Positions 16,784 to 25,700 of a DNA stretch of 64,000 nt are shown in pieces. The DNA lies in assembly GCF_004745645.1 (NCBI RefSeq), contig NZ_SRMB01000008.1, positions 33,351-97,350 on the forward strand, written 5' to 3'. Position numbers and translations under genes: made by a program. Source of the stretch: Hymenobacter metallicola. GTDB taxonomy: Bacteria; Bacteroidota; Bacteroidia; Cytophagales; Hymenobacteraceae. How positions within the stretch are numbered: position 1 is the stretch's first letter; every line of letters starts with the position of its first letter. The notes under the pieces are model-generated. The model searched no databases and was not told where the DNA came from. It saw only the letters and a program-made list of their open reading frames with translations.

Positions 16784-17960
16784 GGACGGGCTGAAGCTGG
16801 GGGGACAGAGCGGGCAGCAAGGCCGGGCGCGCCTGCGCTTCCGGTAGTGGCGGGGCCGTCGCAGCGGCCTGGGGTGCCTCGGCCAGGGGCAGCAGCAGGC
16901 GGACGGTGAACGTGTCGGGGCGCGCTTCGACTTGCAGACGGTGGCGCTGCGGGTAGAGCAGCTGCAGGCGCTCGCGCACGTTGCGCAGACCGATACCCGT
17001 TGAACTGGTGGCCGTTGGGGCGTCCTCGATGTTCTTACTGTTGGTGATGCAGCAGAAAAGCGTCGTTGCCTGCCTGGCCAGCACCACGTGAACGTGCGCC
17101 TGCCCGAGCTGCTCGGCTGCCCCGTGCTTAAAGGCGTTTTCCACCAGGGGCAGCAGCAGCAGGGGAGCGACGTAGCCCGTGGGCGGCACGGCCCCAGTTT
17201 CGAAGGCGATGGTGAGCCGGTTTCCATAGCGCAGCCGCTCCAGGGCGATGAAATTGCGTAACAGCGTTATTTCGTCGGCCAGGGGCACCAGCGGGGCCCG
17301 GCTCTGGGTAAGCACGGCGTGCAGCAGGCTGGTGAGGCGCTCCACCACGGCCGGCGCCTGGTCGGACTGCTTGAGCGTGAGGGCGTAGAGGCTGTTGAGG
17401 GTATTGAAGAGAAAGTGCGGGTGAATCTGGGCCTTGAGCAGTTGCAGCTCGGCCCGGTAATTTTCCTGCGTGAGACGCAGGTTGGTCAGCTCCTCTTTCC
17501 ACCAGTGGCGGTACATGCGCAGGCTCACAGCTACTCCCACCACGGCCAGCTGGCAAAAAAAGTTACCGGGGGAAAAGACCAGCTGGTACTCGCGAGGGGT
17601 ATTGGGCTCGCCGGCGTGCAGGGGCACCACCATCAGGTACCGGAAGACGAAGGTAAGGCCCAGGCTTAGCCAAAACCAGCCCACCAGCCACCACCCGATG
17701 TGCAGCCGCGGCTGCTGGCGCTGCCACAGCCGGGGCAGCACTCCGTAAAGCAGCAGGTACACGTTCAGCATATGCACGGGCGTCACCAGCAGCGCATCGC
17801 GCAGTGCCAGGCGCAGCGTAGGCACCATGTGCACGCAGTAGCGCAGCATAATGGTGCACAGCATTAGATACACCACCCAGAAAAGGCCGTGCCGCAGCCA
17901 GCGCCGTGCGTCGATTACCCGGAGGAGCCGGGACAGCCCCCGATGTTCTGCCTGTGCCAT
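16767..17960 (-). CDS. LytS/YehU-type sensor histidine kinase
   Basis: A 397-residue kinase with four N-terminal membrane helices (FWVVYLMLCTIML, LLVTPVHMLNVYLLLYG, WWLVGWFWLSLGLTFVF, FFCQLAVVGVAVSL), a coiled-coil, and the intact phospho-acceptor motif LKAQIHPHFLFNTLNSLYAL. The N-box is LLLPLVENAFKHG and the G-box TGIGLRNVRERLQLLYP. It is first in the operon and overlaps its degenerate paralogue by 17 bp. With the LytTR regulator it forms a two-component system; the stimulus is unknown. Confidence 0.92.
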   Translation of the reverse strand: MAQAEHRGLSRLLRVIDARRWLRHGLFWVVYLMLCTIMLRYCVHMVPTLRLALRDALLVTPVHMLNVYLLLYGVLPRLWQRQQPRLHIGWWLVGWFWLSLGLTFVFRYLMVVPLHAGEPNTPREYQLVFSPGNFFCQLAVVGVAVSLRMYRHWWKEELTNLRLTQENYRAELQLLKAQIHPHFLFNTLNSLYALTLKQSDQAPAVVERLTSLLHAVLTQSRAPLVPLADEITLLRNFIALERLRYGNRLTIAFETGAVPPTGYVAPLLLLPLVENAFKHGAAEQLGQAHVHVVLARQATTLFCCITNSKNIEDAPTATSSTGIGLRNVRERLQLLYPQRHRLQVEARPDTFTVRLLLPLAEAPQAAATAPPLPEAQARPALLPALSPQLQPVHESAA

Positions 17961-18207
17961 GCCGCTGTGCTGGTGTAAGCCTTGGTAAATATATCAACAA
18001 ATGAATGGGGTAACTCACTGAAAATACGCTTTATAGACCAATTGCCAGTCAGTGTCGACCAACAACCAGTCCGGCGGTTGGTCGACGCTCCGGCGCCGTA
18101 TTGCCCGCCGCGCACGCCGCCGGGCGAATAGCCTGGCAAGGCCTCTGGGAGCAAGCAATCTTTGCGTAGTTCTTTCTTGTACCATCTCCCTTACCTGCCC
18201 TCCTGCT

Positions 18208-18573
18208 ATGAAAACTTCCCCCCTGCTGCCCCTTGGTACCCTGTTGGTATTTCTCACTCTGGCTCCGCTAGCCCAGGCGCAAACTCAGCCCACCGGCCTC
18301 GGGTATTGGAACGTGGAAACTAATCTTACCACCCGCGACTATACGATCGTACGCTTTTACAACGACCAGGATCAACTCGTCTACGAAGAAACGCTGCTCA
18401 ACGTGTACCTGGACCTGGGCCGGCGCCCTGGCCGGTGCCGCCGTATCCAAAGCCGGCTTGATCTGGCTCTCCAACAGGTGCTGCAGAATCCCGCAGCGGG
18501 CCAAAACCCCACACTGCTGGCCCAGCAGTTCAGCCCGAACAGTCGCCCACCCCGGCCGTACGCGGCCCGCTGA
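18208..18573 (+). CDS. Small secreted protein
   Basis: A 121-residue protein with a signal peptide (MKTSPLLPLGTLLVFLTLAPLAQAQ). The body begins TQPTGLGYWNVETN and carries VRFYNDQDQLVYEETL, a pattern common in short periplasmic proteins of Hymenobacter-like genomes with no assigned function. I chose the ATG directly before the signal peptide. It is divergent from the LytS operon, with ~250 bp between, where regulation of both could occur. Confidence 0.6.
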   Translation: MKTSPLLPLGTLLVFLTLAPLAQAQTQPTGLGYWNVETNLTTRDYTIVRFYNDQDQLVYEETLLNVYLDLGRRPGRCRRIQSRLDLALQQVLQNPAAGQNPTLLAQQFSPNSRPPRPYAAR

Positions 18574-18597
18574 AACGGGAGATTGTCACCTGCTACC

Positions 18598-18631
18598 CTT
18601 GAAAAAAAGGTGGTTCTGGCAAAACGAGCGT
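18598..18631 (+). repeat. Array repeat
   Basis: CTTGAAAAAAAGGTG then GTTCTGGCAAAACGAGCGT. Repeats resume here after the 4.1-kb regulator block. Confidence 0.8.
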
Positions 18632-18644
18632 CTGCTGACTGCTT

Positions 18645-19103
18645 TCAGGAGCTGGATCTGCTTTTGGGGGTCGGCCGACTTTTCCTGGGCAACCCTACCC
18701 AGAAGCTGATCCGGCCTAACTCTACTTCTCGACCATTCATCATGGGCGCTCGGCGTTCCGGCATGCTATCTTCCTCGTCCGCATCCATCACAGTCGTTGG
18801 CAAGACGTTCCGCACGCTCGTCATGGTGAGGCCCACGAGCCCGGGTTTGCGCGACAGACGACAGACAACGGGCAACCACGGTACCCCTCCCAATTGCTCT
18901 GGCCGGCACATAAAGACCCCGATAGAATCCTTATAGCGCGCTGAATAGTAGCGGTGGTCCCGGCAAATTCTGGCCAGGGACATCTCCTCCGGCAGCCGAA
19001 ACAGCCAGGAACCGGGACGGGTAACCTCGAATAACACCTGTCCTTCCTTTTCTAACAGGGTGGGCGTCCTGGCAACCAAGGCGCTACTTTCTACCGAATG
19101 CAA
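18645..19103 (-). CDS. Protein of unknown function, N-terminus uncertain
   Basis: A 152-residue frame with gene-like content (GSWLFRLPEEMSLARICRDHRYYSARYKDSIGVFMCRPEQL, PVVCRLSRKPGLVGLTMTSVRNVL). Its stop lies 13 bp after a + oriented repeat, as for other - strand units. There is no signal peptide at the chosen start. The C-terminus is Ser/Arg-rich. No family was recognised. No competing + frame looks better, but the call is moderate. Confidence 0.5.
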   Translation of the reverse strand: MHSVESSALVARTPTLLEKEGQVLFEVTRPGSWLFRLPEEMSLARICRDHRYYSARYKDSIGVFMCRPEQLGGVPWLPVVCRLSRKPGLVGLTMTSVRNVLPTTVMDADEEDSMPERRAPMMNGREVELGRISFWVGLPRKSRPTPKSRSSS

Positions 19104-19116
19104 CCAAAGAGGCTTA

Positions 19117-19147
19117 GCAAATGTACATACATTGTACGTACATTTGC
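19117..19147. promoter_or_regulatory. 31-bp near-perfect palindrome, probable MazE autoregulatory operator
   Basis: GCAAATGTAC at the left and its complement GTACATTTGC at the right bracket an inner TACATTGTACGTA. The palindrome ends 5 bp before the mazE ATG, where AbrB-fold antitoxins typically repress their own operon. Confidence 0.7.
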
Positions 19148-19151
19148 TTCT

Positions 19152-19412
19152 ATGAACACGCGCCTGATCCGGGTCGGCAATTCCCAGGGGATTGTGTTAC
19201 CCAAGAAGTTACTGCAGCAGTATCACCTCGCCGGTGAAGTGGACCTGCAGCCTACGCCCGAGGGCCTGCTCATCAAACCAGTCAGTAAAACCCGCCGCCA
19301 AGGCTGGGATGAGCAGTTTCAGCGCGCCCTGGCCCAGGGGCAGGCCCCGGAGGGCGAGTTGCTGGAGGGCTTCTCGGATGAAGCCTTTGAGGAAACGGAA
19401 TGGCAGTGGTAG
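19152..19412 (+). CDS. mazE: MazE-like AbrB/SpoVT antitoxin
   Basis: An 86-residue antitoxin. The N-terminal swapped-hairpin DNA-binding domain (MNTRLIRVGNSQGIVLPKKLLQQYHLAGEVDLQPTPEGL) is followed by an acidic C-terminal tail (LLEGFSDEAFEETEWQW) of the kind that blocks the toxin active site. The start directly follows a 31-bp palindromic operator. It overlaps mazF by 13 bp, the usual translational coupling of the pair. Confidence 0.9.
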   Translation: MNTRLIRVGNSQGIVLPKKLLQQYHLAGEVDLQPTPEGLLIKPVSKTRRQGWDEQFQRALAQGQAPEGELLEGFSDEAFEETEWQW

Positions 19413-19732
19413 CCGTGCAGCGCTTCGAGGTGTGGCTTGTTAACCTCGACCCGACCCAGGGCAGTGAAATCAACAAGACCCGGCCTTGCGTGGTGCTCTC
19501 CCCCGACGAGATGAACCGCTACCTGCGTACGGTGACCATTGCCGCGCTGACCAGCACCCAGCGCGAGTATCCTTCCCGGGTGGACTGCTCCTTCCAGGGT
19601 AAGCAGGGGCAAGTAGCGCTCGACCATATCCGCTCCGTGGACAAAACCCGCTTGGTGCGCCGCTTAGGGATATTGCCCCAAGCCACTGCTGAGCAGGTTT
19701 GCGACCGGTTGCTGGAGATTTTCCAGTACTGA
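19400..19732 (+). CDS. mazF: MazF/PemK-family endoribonuclease toxin
   Basis: A 110-residue toxin with the family core VQRFEVWLVNLDPTQGSEINKTRPCVVLSPDEMN, the strand TVTIAALTST, SRVDCSF and the C-terminal VALDHIRSVDKTRLVRRLG. The family cleaves single-stranded mRNA at short motifs. The conserved Arg of the active site (TRPCVVLS) and the Thr of TS are present, so it looks active. It is regulated with mazE through the upstream palindrome. Confidence 0.93.
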   Translation: MAVVAVQRFEVWLVNLDPTQGSEINKTRPCVVLSPDEMNRYLRTVTIAALTSTQREYPSRVDCSFQGKQGQVALDHIRSVDKTRLVRRLGILPQATAEQVCDRLLEIFQY

Positions 19733-19893
19733 TACCGGCTGTACTTCTTATGGCTGGCCTGATGCTTACCATGCCGTAGTGAGACGGGTTACGGTTTGTA
19801 TCCTGAGCTCGGCATATTCCTGCAAATGCTCCGGAAGATAGGCAAAGCTATACTGCCTGTCTTCCTAAGCAGTAGCAAATGTGCCAGGACGCT

Positions 19894-20165
19894 CTAGGCC
19901 AGGCCCTGCTGCACCAGGCTGGTTACGGAAGCGGAGAGGGTCGGCACGCGCAGGGTATCGACCATAAACAGGTCACTGCTCGAGAAGTAGGGCTTGGGGG
20001 AGCGGGCTGGCAGGGCTTGCATGTTGCAAGCCGTAAATACGGTGGCGAAAACCCCTCCTCGTGGTCAAAGGTGGTGTTGAGGTCTGCATTGTAGTCGAAT
20101 ACATCCTCGACCTAGTAGCCGGTAGGGTAACGGACTTTAACTAGTGGGGCATACGAGCGAGCCCT
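19894..20165 (-). pseudogene. Remnant of a small gene with one nonsense and one frameshift
   Basis: Reading the minus strand from ~20165 gives YAPLVKVRYPTGY, a TAG stop, then VEDVFDYNADLNTTFDHEEG. After a one-base frame change it continues VFATVFTACNMQALPARSP and SDLFMVDTLRVPTLSASVTS, ending in a natural-looking TAG at 19894. Both parts have consistent codon use, so this is a decayed gene. The family is unknown. No intact copy is in the window. Confidence 0.5.
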
Positions 20166-20278
20166 ACAGCCGAATCTCACAAAGCTAACTGGACAATATA
20201 GGGCAGGCCCGTACTCACATAGTTCAGCAACAGGAGGGTTATTTTCACCGCTTATCTAATAAGTAGAACGCCACACTT

Positions 20279-20977
20279 ATGCAGAGCCTCTTTTCTTGTG
20301 TAAGTAAGTACCCCAGCATCCGGCGGGAGGCGTGCGGGTGGATGTGCCTACTATTGGTTAGCGGTTCCAACGCGTGGAGCCAGCGGTACCCCACAGCGCA
20401 AGTGCGGGCCACTGCTGACAGTGTGCTGCGGCAGCGATTGGGCGCGACGCTATATGCTCAAACCCGCTACGCGACAAATACATATTACCACTACCGCAAT
20501 TGGTTGGGCCGGGAAAAGTCTCGGGTACTCACAGCACACCGCAATACGAAAGGGCACTTTCTGGCGGTAGATGTACGCTACACGGCGCACCTCTATGCCT
20601 TGGGTTGTCCGGCGATGGACTCAATACGGGGCACAGCTTTTGTCACGCTAGATGGGCAACTCCGCTTACGAGAAGCTCCCTATGTGGCCTTTATTCCCGA
20701 TTTCATCTGGCGGCAGGAGCCCTGCGCACTGCTCACGCGGGAGCAGGCGCTGGCCATTAGCCGTAGTGCCCCCCTCAAGCCAGGGCTTGAGGACCCAACG
20801 ACGTCGCTCTCCTACGACACGGCCACGAAGACATTTACTTGGTCAATACACAATTATCTCACCCGTGAATTAGATTATGCCAGGACGCCTACCGGCAAGG
20901 TTGAAGTGGTGGAAGTGGATGCCGCTACGGGCCGCATACTTCAACACGAGACTAGGTGGTATGGAACCGTGCGATAG
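20279..20977 (+). CDS. Secreted protein of unknown function
   Basis: A 232-residue protein with an N-terminal export signal (ACGWMCLLLVSGSNAWSQ after a basic start). The body (NYYHYRNWLGREKSRVLTAHRN, VDVRYTAHLYALGCPAMDSIRGTAFVTLDGQLRLREAP) and the end (TGKVEVVEVDAATGRILQHETRW) resemble PepSY-like propeptide repeats in outline, but not enough for a call. The stop is followed 31 bp later by a repeat. Confidence 0.6.
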   Translation: MQSLFSCVSKYPSIRREACGWMCLLLVSGSNAWSQRYPTAQVRATADSVLRQRLGATLYAQTRYATNTYYHYRNWLGREKSRVLTAHRNTKGHFLAVDVRYTAHLYALGCPAMDSIRGTAFVTLDGQLRLREAPYVAFIPDFIWRQEPCALLTREQALAISRSAPLKPGLEDPTTSLSYDTATKTFTWSIHNYLTRELDYARTPTGKVEVVEVDAATGRILQHETRWYGTVR

Positions 20978-21008
20978 GCGACAGGCAAGCCTTCAAGGAA
21001 AGCTTATC

Positions 21009-21042
21009 GTTCAGCCAAACGGTCGAAATTGTAAAAGATTTA
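21009..21042 (+). repeat. Array repeat overlapping the stop codon of the next - strand gene
   Basis: GTTCAGCCAAACGGTCG then AAATTGTAAAAGATTTA; the final TTA is the reverse complement of the TAA stop of the delta-60 protein. Confidence 0.8.
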
Positions 21043-24000
21043 CTGGATAATGACCTGCTTGGCAATGCTGTATGTCCCAATCTGCACACGTAGCAGGTAT
21101 ACTCCCCCCGGCAGGCTCTGCACGTCCACACTTGTTTGGGCGCCGGGCGTAACGGTCATCTGCCGAACCGGCTGGCCCAGCACGTTATAGAGCACCGCCT
21201 GCACTTGCTTGACGCCTGCTATTGGGGGCAGCAGCAGCATAAACTGCTGACGAGTCGGGTTGGGGTACACGCTGATCTGAGCAGCCGTCAGACCACTGGC
21301 CGTAGCCGTGGGACGAGCGGGCGTGAAGCTGAGGGAGAAGCGCGAGGCCAGTGGTACGCTGCTGGTGCTATTGAACGAGTAGCTGGGCTGTAGCCTTAAG
21401 TTGATCTGCTGACCCGTCGCCGCGTCAAGTAGGTACACGTCCATCGTTGTCATGCTGCTGAGGGCCGGAGCGTTCAGCGTGTAGATGCCCGCCGTCGGGA
21501 CGGCTACCACGAGGGGAACCACCATGGGTACCGTAACCGGGGGCATGCCATTGATGGCTAGGTGGGTATTTGTGGCCAGGGACGACAGGTTCAGGCCGTT
21601 GGAGTTGGGCAGCTTAACTGCGTCGTACTCGGGGTCTACGCCTTCGGTGGCGCCTTGTTCGAAGTACACATAGGTCAGATCCGGGCGGGCCGTGGTGCCG
21701 TCGCTGAGCTGCAGTTGCAACTGGGGGCGTGTGTCGGTCGTGCCCCGGCGAAACGTAGTCCCGTCCGCAATTTTCAGGCGCTGACCGTTGCGCAGCAGAA
21801 GCGAGCCAGTGGTCTGGTCCTCGGTGACGCGCACGAAGAAGCCCTGGCCTACGGCGGCTACCGAATCGGCGCCGATACCGTTGAGGTAGGCTCGGTAGGA
21901 GCCGCCATACGTGTCCGAGCTTTCAAACACGTACATAGCCCGGTCCACGTTCACCCGGTCTGAATTTTTAATACGGGCGAAAGAGAGGCCCGATGGGTAA
22001 GGGTTGCCGACCAACTGCCAGCCGGCACTGGCGGCTGTAGGGCCGCTGTTGCGGCCGAAGCTGAGCGCAATGTCACCGTTGTTAAGCGTACCGTTGAAGT
22101 CTACGAGCTGGCTGGCGCCGATGTTCACGGTGTAGCCGCGGCCCACTTCCAGAGGAGCGGTTAACGTGGTGGGCGAGAACCAGCCCTTATCGAAGTCCGA
22201 TAAGTTGTTGGTTAGCGTCAGGCGACTCTGATCGTAGCCAAATACGGTGGGAAAGGGCGACTCGCTTGTGGGCGTGGCCGAGGTGTTATAGTTTGGGTTC
22301 ACTACGGCCGTGAAGCCGGTAGTGGTCAGGTCGGCCACGGTGGTATTGCTCACCGGGCTGCTGAAGTGGCGGTAACCCAGGCCCGGGTTCGGGCCAGCCG
22401 TGATGGCGCGCTGCACAATAGCCGGGCCGGTTACCACCCCCGGGCTGTTTACCACGATAGCCGTACCAACGGGGCTCGAGAGCATCGTTAGCGGGTGGCC
22501 ATTGGTGGCCAGGTTGCCGTTCAGGGTCAGCACCTGCTCCAACTCTACCGGGCCAGCCAGCCGGGCTCCGGCGGCGCCTATCGTTAGGTTGAAGAAGTGC
22601 GTCGTGCTGGCTCCGCCTACTGGTCCCGTCAACGTGACCAAGCTGTTGCTTCCCACAAACTGGCCGTCGTTGAGAAAGCTGCCGTTTGCGCTTAGCGTGC
22701 CCCCACTTTGCGTGACGCGGGCACCGTTGCTGATGCTCAGGCTGCGGACCATAGCCGCGCCGGTGGTGATGACGGGATAGGTACCGCTGCCTACCACGGA
22801 AACGACGGCATCAACCGATGCGCTCGGCACGCCATTGGTCCAGTTTGCTGCTGTAAACCAGTTCGTGGAGCTGGCCCCGGTCCATACCGTAGTCGTTGTG
22901 GGCTGGCGCACTAACACCTGTACCTCCGCCTGGGTAGTGCAGCTACCAAACACGGCCGTCATTACGTAGCGGGCCGAGGAGCTGGTGCCGGGAGGAGTAG
23001 CCGTTACGGTTGACCCGGTAGTGGGTTGCAGGCCGGGCCCGGTCCACGTGTAGGTCGCTCCGGCAAGGGGACTGGGTACGCTCAGCGTAACACTTTGACC
23101 GGCATCGACAATGGAGGGCGAAGCCACTGGCGCGTTGGGCGCCGGGTTGGGCGACACGGTTATGACTACTTGGCTGGTAGGCATACACTGGCTGTTGCCG
23201 TTGATGGCGGCTGTCAGGGAGAACGTGTATGCCGTGGTGCTTGTCACAACCGGCAGTACAACGTTCGGATTGCCACTCGTGCTGCTGAAGCCGGGAATAG
23301 CCGGACTCACCGTCCAGTTGTAGGTGAAGCCGGCGCCGGGATTAGTACTGTTGCCCAGGCGCACGGTAGCGCCGCTGCAACTACCTCTGTTCGGACCCGC
23401 GTCAATCTGGGTACAGGTTGGGTTGGGCATGAAGCGCTCCAACAGAAAACCCTCGGAGTTGCCCCCGGCCGCCACCATTTTGCCGTCGGGTTGCAGCAGC
23501 AGGTCACCGGCCGAAGTCGAGTACAGATCTACCCGGCCGTTAATTCCAAAAGCGAGGTCCTGCTGCCCGTTGGCCAGCAGGCGGAGCAGCTTGCCGCCGC
23601 TCAGCAGCAGCAGCTTCTCGTCGGGTTGCAGCACCATCCGGGTAGGATAGTAGCCACCCAGGTTCAGTTGACTGACGATGCCACTCGTGCCAAAGTCTGG
23701 GTCCAGGGTGCCATCGGCCAGCAGTTGGGCAACGAAGCCACCCGAAGCGCCGCCATTGGAGCCGGCAATCAGCAGCTTCCCCGTGGGCAGCGGCACCAGC
23801 ACTGAGCCCATCGTGTAGTTGCTGCCAAAGCTAAAGCTTACTTCCCCGTTGGTGCCAAAGGTCGGATCGGGCTGTCCGTTCGCCAGGAAGCGGTGCAGGA
23901 GCGTGGTATAGCCAGCTACTACCCGCACCGACGAGTTGCAGAACTCCCGATGCCCGATCGTGGTAATCCGATCCAGGGCATCGACGTAGGCATCTTTGAT

Positions 24001-24705
24001 CTGCAGGCGGGATGTGCCACCGATTATGCTGCTGGTGAAGGTCGCATCCTGGGTGCCATTCGTTTGTAGCCGCAGGATCCGCGGGGTCTGGGCAGAGCCG
24101 CCTTCGCAGCCGCCGACCCCCGAGTTATAGCCGATAACAACCAGCTTGCCCGTGCTTTGGCGCAGCACTTTCACGGTCGAGCCGCCGATGGTGCCCCCAC
24201 AACTGGCAAAGGGCGTGAAGCTGGTGTCGAAAGTGCCGTCGGCCAGGTAGCGGCAGACGTACCAGTTGAACCGGCCACCGGGAAAGGAGGGGTTATTCGA
24301 GCCGATGTCCCCGGCCACCACAATCCTGCCATCAGGCTGCAGCAGGGCGGTTCGACTATAGACTTTGGTCGTGGAGCTCCAACCATTTGAGCAGCCGCTA
24401 CTGGCCGGGAGTGTGTAGGTGGAAACCTTACCGCCGGTGCCGAAGCCGGGGTCGAGGGCGCCGTTGCTGCTGTAGCGGGCCAGTTCCAGCCCGTTGCTAC
24501 CATTGCCGACGGCTACCAGCTTCCCGTCGGGCTGCAACAGCACCGCTTCGGCGTTGTCGTTAGGGGGGGCGCTGAAGGCAGTGGTTACGCGCCCGTTGGT
24601 GCCGAAGCCTGGGTCGTGCAGCACCGACTGCGCTTGGCTATTATAGCAGTTCCAGCAAGTGAGCAGCAAGCCGGCCAACCAATGCAAGGGTAAGGTTTTT
24701 TGCAT
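21040..24705 (-). CDS. Large exported protein with delta-60 repeats and T9SS sorting domain
   Basis: A 1221-residue protein. A signal peptide (MQKTLPLHWLAGLLLTCW...AQS) is followed by about seven delta-60 type repeats in residues ~30-430 (DPGFGTNGRVTTAF, LLQPDGKLVAVG, YLADGTFDTSF), which form beta-propeller-like blades. Ig/PKD-like modules (~440-610), a right-handed beta or head domain (WTGASSTNWFTAANWTNGVP) and a type A sorting tail (ISVYPNPTRQQFMLLLPP...AKQVIIQ) complete it. It is a cell-surface or released protein whose ligand is unknown. Upstream lies a decayed gene, not an operon partner. Confidence 0.85.
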   Translation of the reverse strand: MQKTLPLHWLAGLLLTCWNCYNSQAQSVLHDPGFGTNGRVTTAFSAPPNDNAEAVLLQPDGKLVAVGNGSNGLELARYSSNGALDPGFGTGGKVSTYTLPASSGCSNGWSSTTKVYSRTALLQPDGRIVVAGDIGSNNPSFPGGRFNWYVCRYLADGTFDTSFTPFASCGGTIGGSTVKVLRQSTGKLVVIGYNSGVGGCEGGSAQTPRILRLQTNGTQDATFTSSIIGGTSRLQIKDAYVDALDRITTIGHREFCNSSVRVVAGYTTLLHRFLANGQPDPTFGTNGEVSFSFGSNYTMGSVLVPLPTGKLLIAGSNGGASGGFVAQLLADGTLDPDFGTSGIVSQLNLGGYYPTRMVLQPDEKLLLLSGGKLLRLLANGQQDLAFGINGRVDLYSTSAGDLLLQPDGKMVAAGGNSEGFLLERFMPNPTCTQIDAGPNRGSCSGATVRLGNSTNPGAGFTYNWTVSPAIPGFSSTSGNPNVVLPVVTSTTAYTFSLTAAINGNSQCMPTSQVVITVSPNPAPNAPVASPSIVDAGQSVTLSVPSPLAGATYTWTGPGLQPTTGSTVTATPPGTSSSARYVMTAVFGSCTTQAEVQVLVRQPTTTTVWTGASSTNWFTAANWTNGVPSASVDAVVSVVGSGTYPVITTGAAMVRSLSISNGARVTQSGGTLSANGSFLNDGQFVGSNSLVTLTGPVGGASTTHFFNLTIGAAGARLAGPVELEQVLTLNGNLATNGHPLTMLSSPVGTAIVVNSPGVVTGPAIVQRAITAGPNPGLGYRHFSSPVSNTTVADLTTTGFTAVVNPNYNTSATPTSESPFPTVFGYDQSRLTLTNNLSDFDKGWFSPTTLTAPLEVGRGYTVNIGASQLVDFNGTLNNGDIALSFGRNSGPTAASAGWQLVGNPYPSGLSFARIKNSDRVNVDRAMYVFESSDTYGGSYRAYLNGIGADSVAAVGQGFFVRVTEDQTTGSLLLRNGQRLKIADGTTFRRGTTDTRPQLQLQLSDGTTARPDLTYVYFEQGATEGVDPEYDAVKLPNSNGLNLSSLATNTHLAINGMPPVTVPMVVPLVVAVPTAGIYTLNAPALSSMTTMDVYLLDAATGQQINLRLQPSYSFNSTSSVPLASRFSLSFTPARPTATASGLTAAQISVYPNPTRQQFMLLLPPIAGVKQVQAVLYNVLGQPVRQMTVTPGAQTSVDVQSLPGGVYLLRVQIGTYSIAKQVIIQ

Positions 24706-24885
24706 ACTAGGATTAATGCAGTTAAAGTGTCTGGCGTAAGAGCCATTTCACACTACTGCTGCTAATATAGCAATATACTTGTACTGAGTAGAACGGTAGA
24801 CAGCCGGCTCGTAGCTGCACAGATCCTAGGCTATCAGTAATCCAATCAGTAGCTCTTATCGCAACCTGATGGCCAGCTAGGCGAC

Positions 24886-25113
24886 GGGCTACTTCCACAT
24901 GTACGATGTCACCCGAGGCGTAGTACTCAACGACTCGATGGTCCGGACCAAGAGGGTACGCTCCTCGTATGTCTTGCCCAACACCCACTAGGTATCGTAC
25001 ACGGATTCCATCTCCCTCCTGTACCGCATCAACCACCGCGCTTCCCGCTTCGGTGCTACTTAGGCTGCTACAGCGTCCGCACCTACCTGCCAGGTGAATA
25101 CTGGCCCGAATAG
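24886..25113 (+). pseudogene. Decayed paralogue of the lipoprotein gene at 49412-50107
   Basis: The + strand reads GYFHMYDVTRGVVLNDSMV, RTKRVRSSYVLPNTH, TAG, VSYTDSISLLYRINHRASRF, a second TAG, and in a shifted frame YLPGEYWPE with stop. This is colinear with the C-terminus of the intact gene at 49412-50107 (GYFHMYDVTRGFVLNDSTV ... VSYTDSISRLYRIDHRASRF ... LPGNFWPE). Two stops and a frameshift mark it as dead, and the 5' two-thirds are missing. Confidence 0.85.
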
Positions 25114-25162
25114 CATCTCGCACCTCACATTTCTTCGATACGCGGGAGAAGACACGAAAGCA

Positions 25163-25199
25163 GTTCAGGAAAACAGTCCAAAATCTACACGAGCGTTAC
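25163..25199 (+). repeat. Array repeat
   Basis: GTTCAGGAAAACAGTCC then AAAATCTACACGAGCGTTAC; 35 bp ahead of the next ATG. Confidence 0.75.
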
Positions 25200-25233
25200 A
25201 ATTCGTCTACCTTTCGGCTGAACTACTATTTGA

Positions 25234-25611
25234 ATGTCTTTTATGCAGTGGGAAGCCATCACACTCGAAGCCCTCTACGATAAGATTCTGGCGGCAGAAG
25301 AACAGATGCAGGGCGAGCTATGGCGGTTCTGGCAACTGATTCAAATCTTTCCCGAAAAGTGGCAGCAAACGCCGTATGGCAAGCACGGAGGGGGCTTCTG
25401 GGTTGTGGCCGTGGTAGGCAAGAACATTATCTGGTACAACGACATCGAAGAAGGATTCAATCTTTCCTCCTACGAGCAGTACGGCTCCTTCCGCGACTAT
25501 TGGTGCAACCAAGACGAGTTGGCCGAGCCGGTGCAAGCCCTGCTCACCGAAATCAAAATGGGGGGAGGTGGCTTTGGGCAAGCGGGTCCACCGCAAAACA
25601 TGTACGCGTAA
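25234..25611 (+). CDS. Small soluble protein of unknown function
   Basis: A 125-residue protein (MSFMQWEAITLEALYDKILAAEEQMQGELWRFWQ...) with an aromatic-rich centre (GGGFWVVAVVGKNIIWYNDIEEGFNLSSYEQYG) and a closing segment DELAEPVQALLTEIK. Alternating strands and a WYNDIEEGF motif resemble immunity-type small proteins of Bacteroidota, but no named family fits. It is a single-gene unit between two repeats. Confidence 0.6.
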   Translation: MSFMQWEAITLEALYDKILAAEEQMQGELWRFWQLIQIFPEKWQQTPYGKHGGGFWVVAVVGKNIIWYNDIEEGFNLSSYEQYGSFRDYWCNQDELAEPVQALLTEIKMGGGGFGQAGPPQNMYA

Positions 25612-25640
25612 ATCCAGTGGGATAAAAAACCTGCCGAGGA

Positions 25641-25674
25641 GTTCACTTGAACGGTGGTTTAGGAAAAGGAGCCT
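25641..25674 (+). repeat. Array repeat, full length
   Basis: GTTCACTTGAACGGTG then GTTTAGGAAAAGGAGCCT, running into TATTTTG, a near -7 box for the next gene. Confidence 0.85.
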
Positions 25675-25700
25675 ATTTTGTGGCCACTCACATCCCTTAC

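Noticed and set aside
16784..17227. 148-residue N-terminal extension of the second LytS kinase
   Set aside because: The extension is an out-of-frame translation of the first kinase's C-terminus, with Cys/Pro-rich composition.
24722..25123. 133-codon minus-strand frame as a gene
   Set aside because: The opposite strand is clearly colinear with the 49412 lipoprotein, so this frame is the antisense of a pseudogene.
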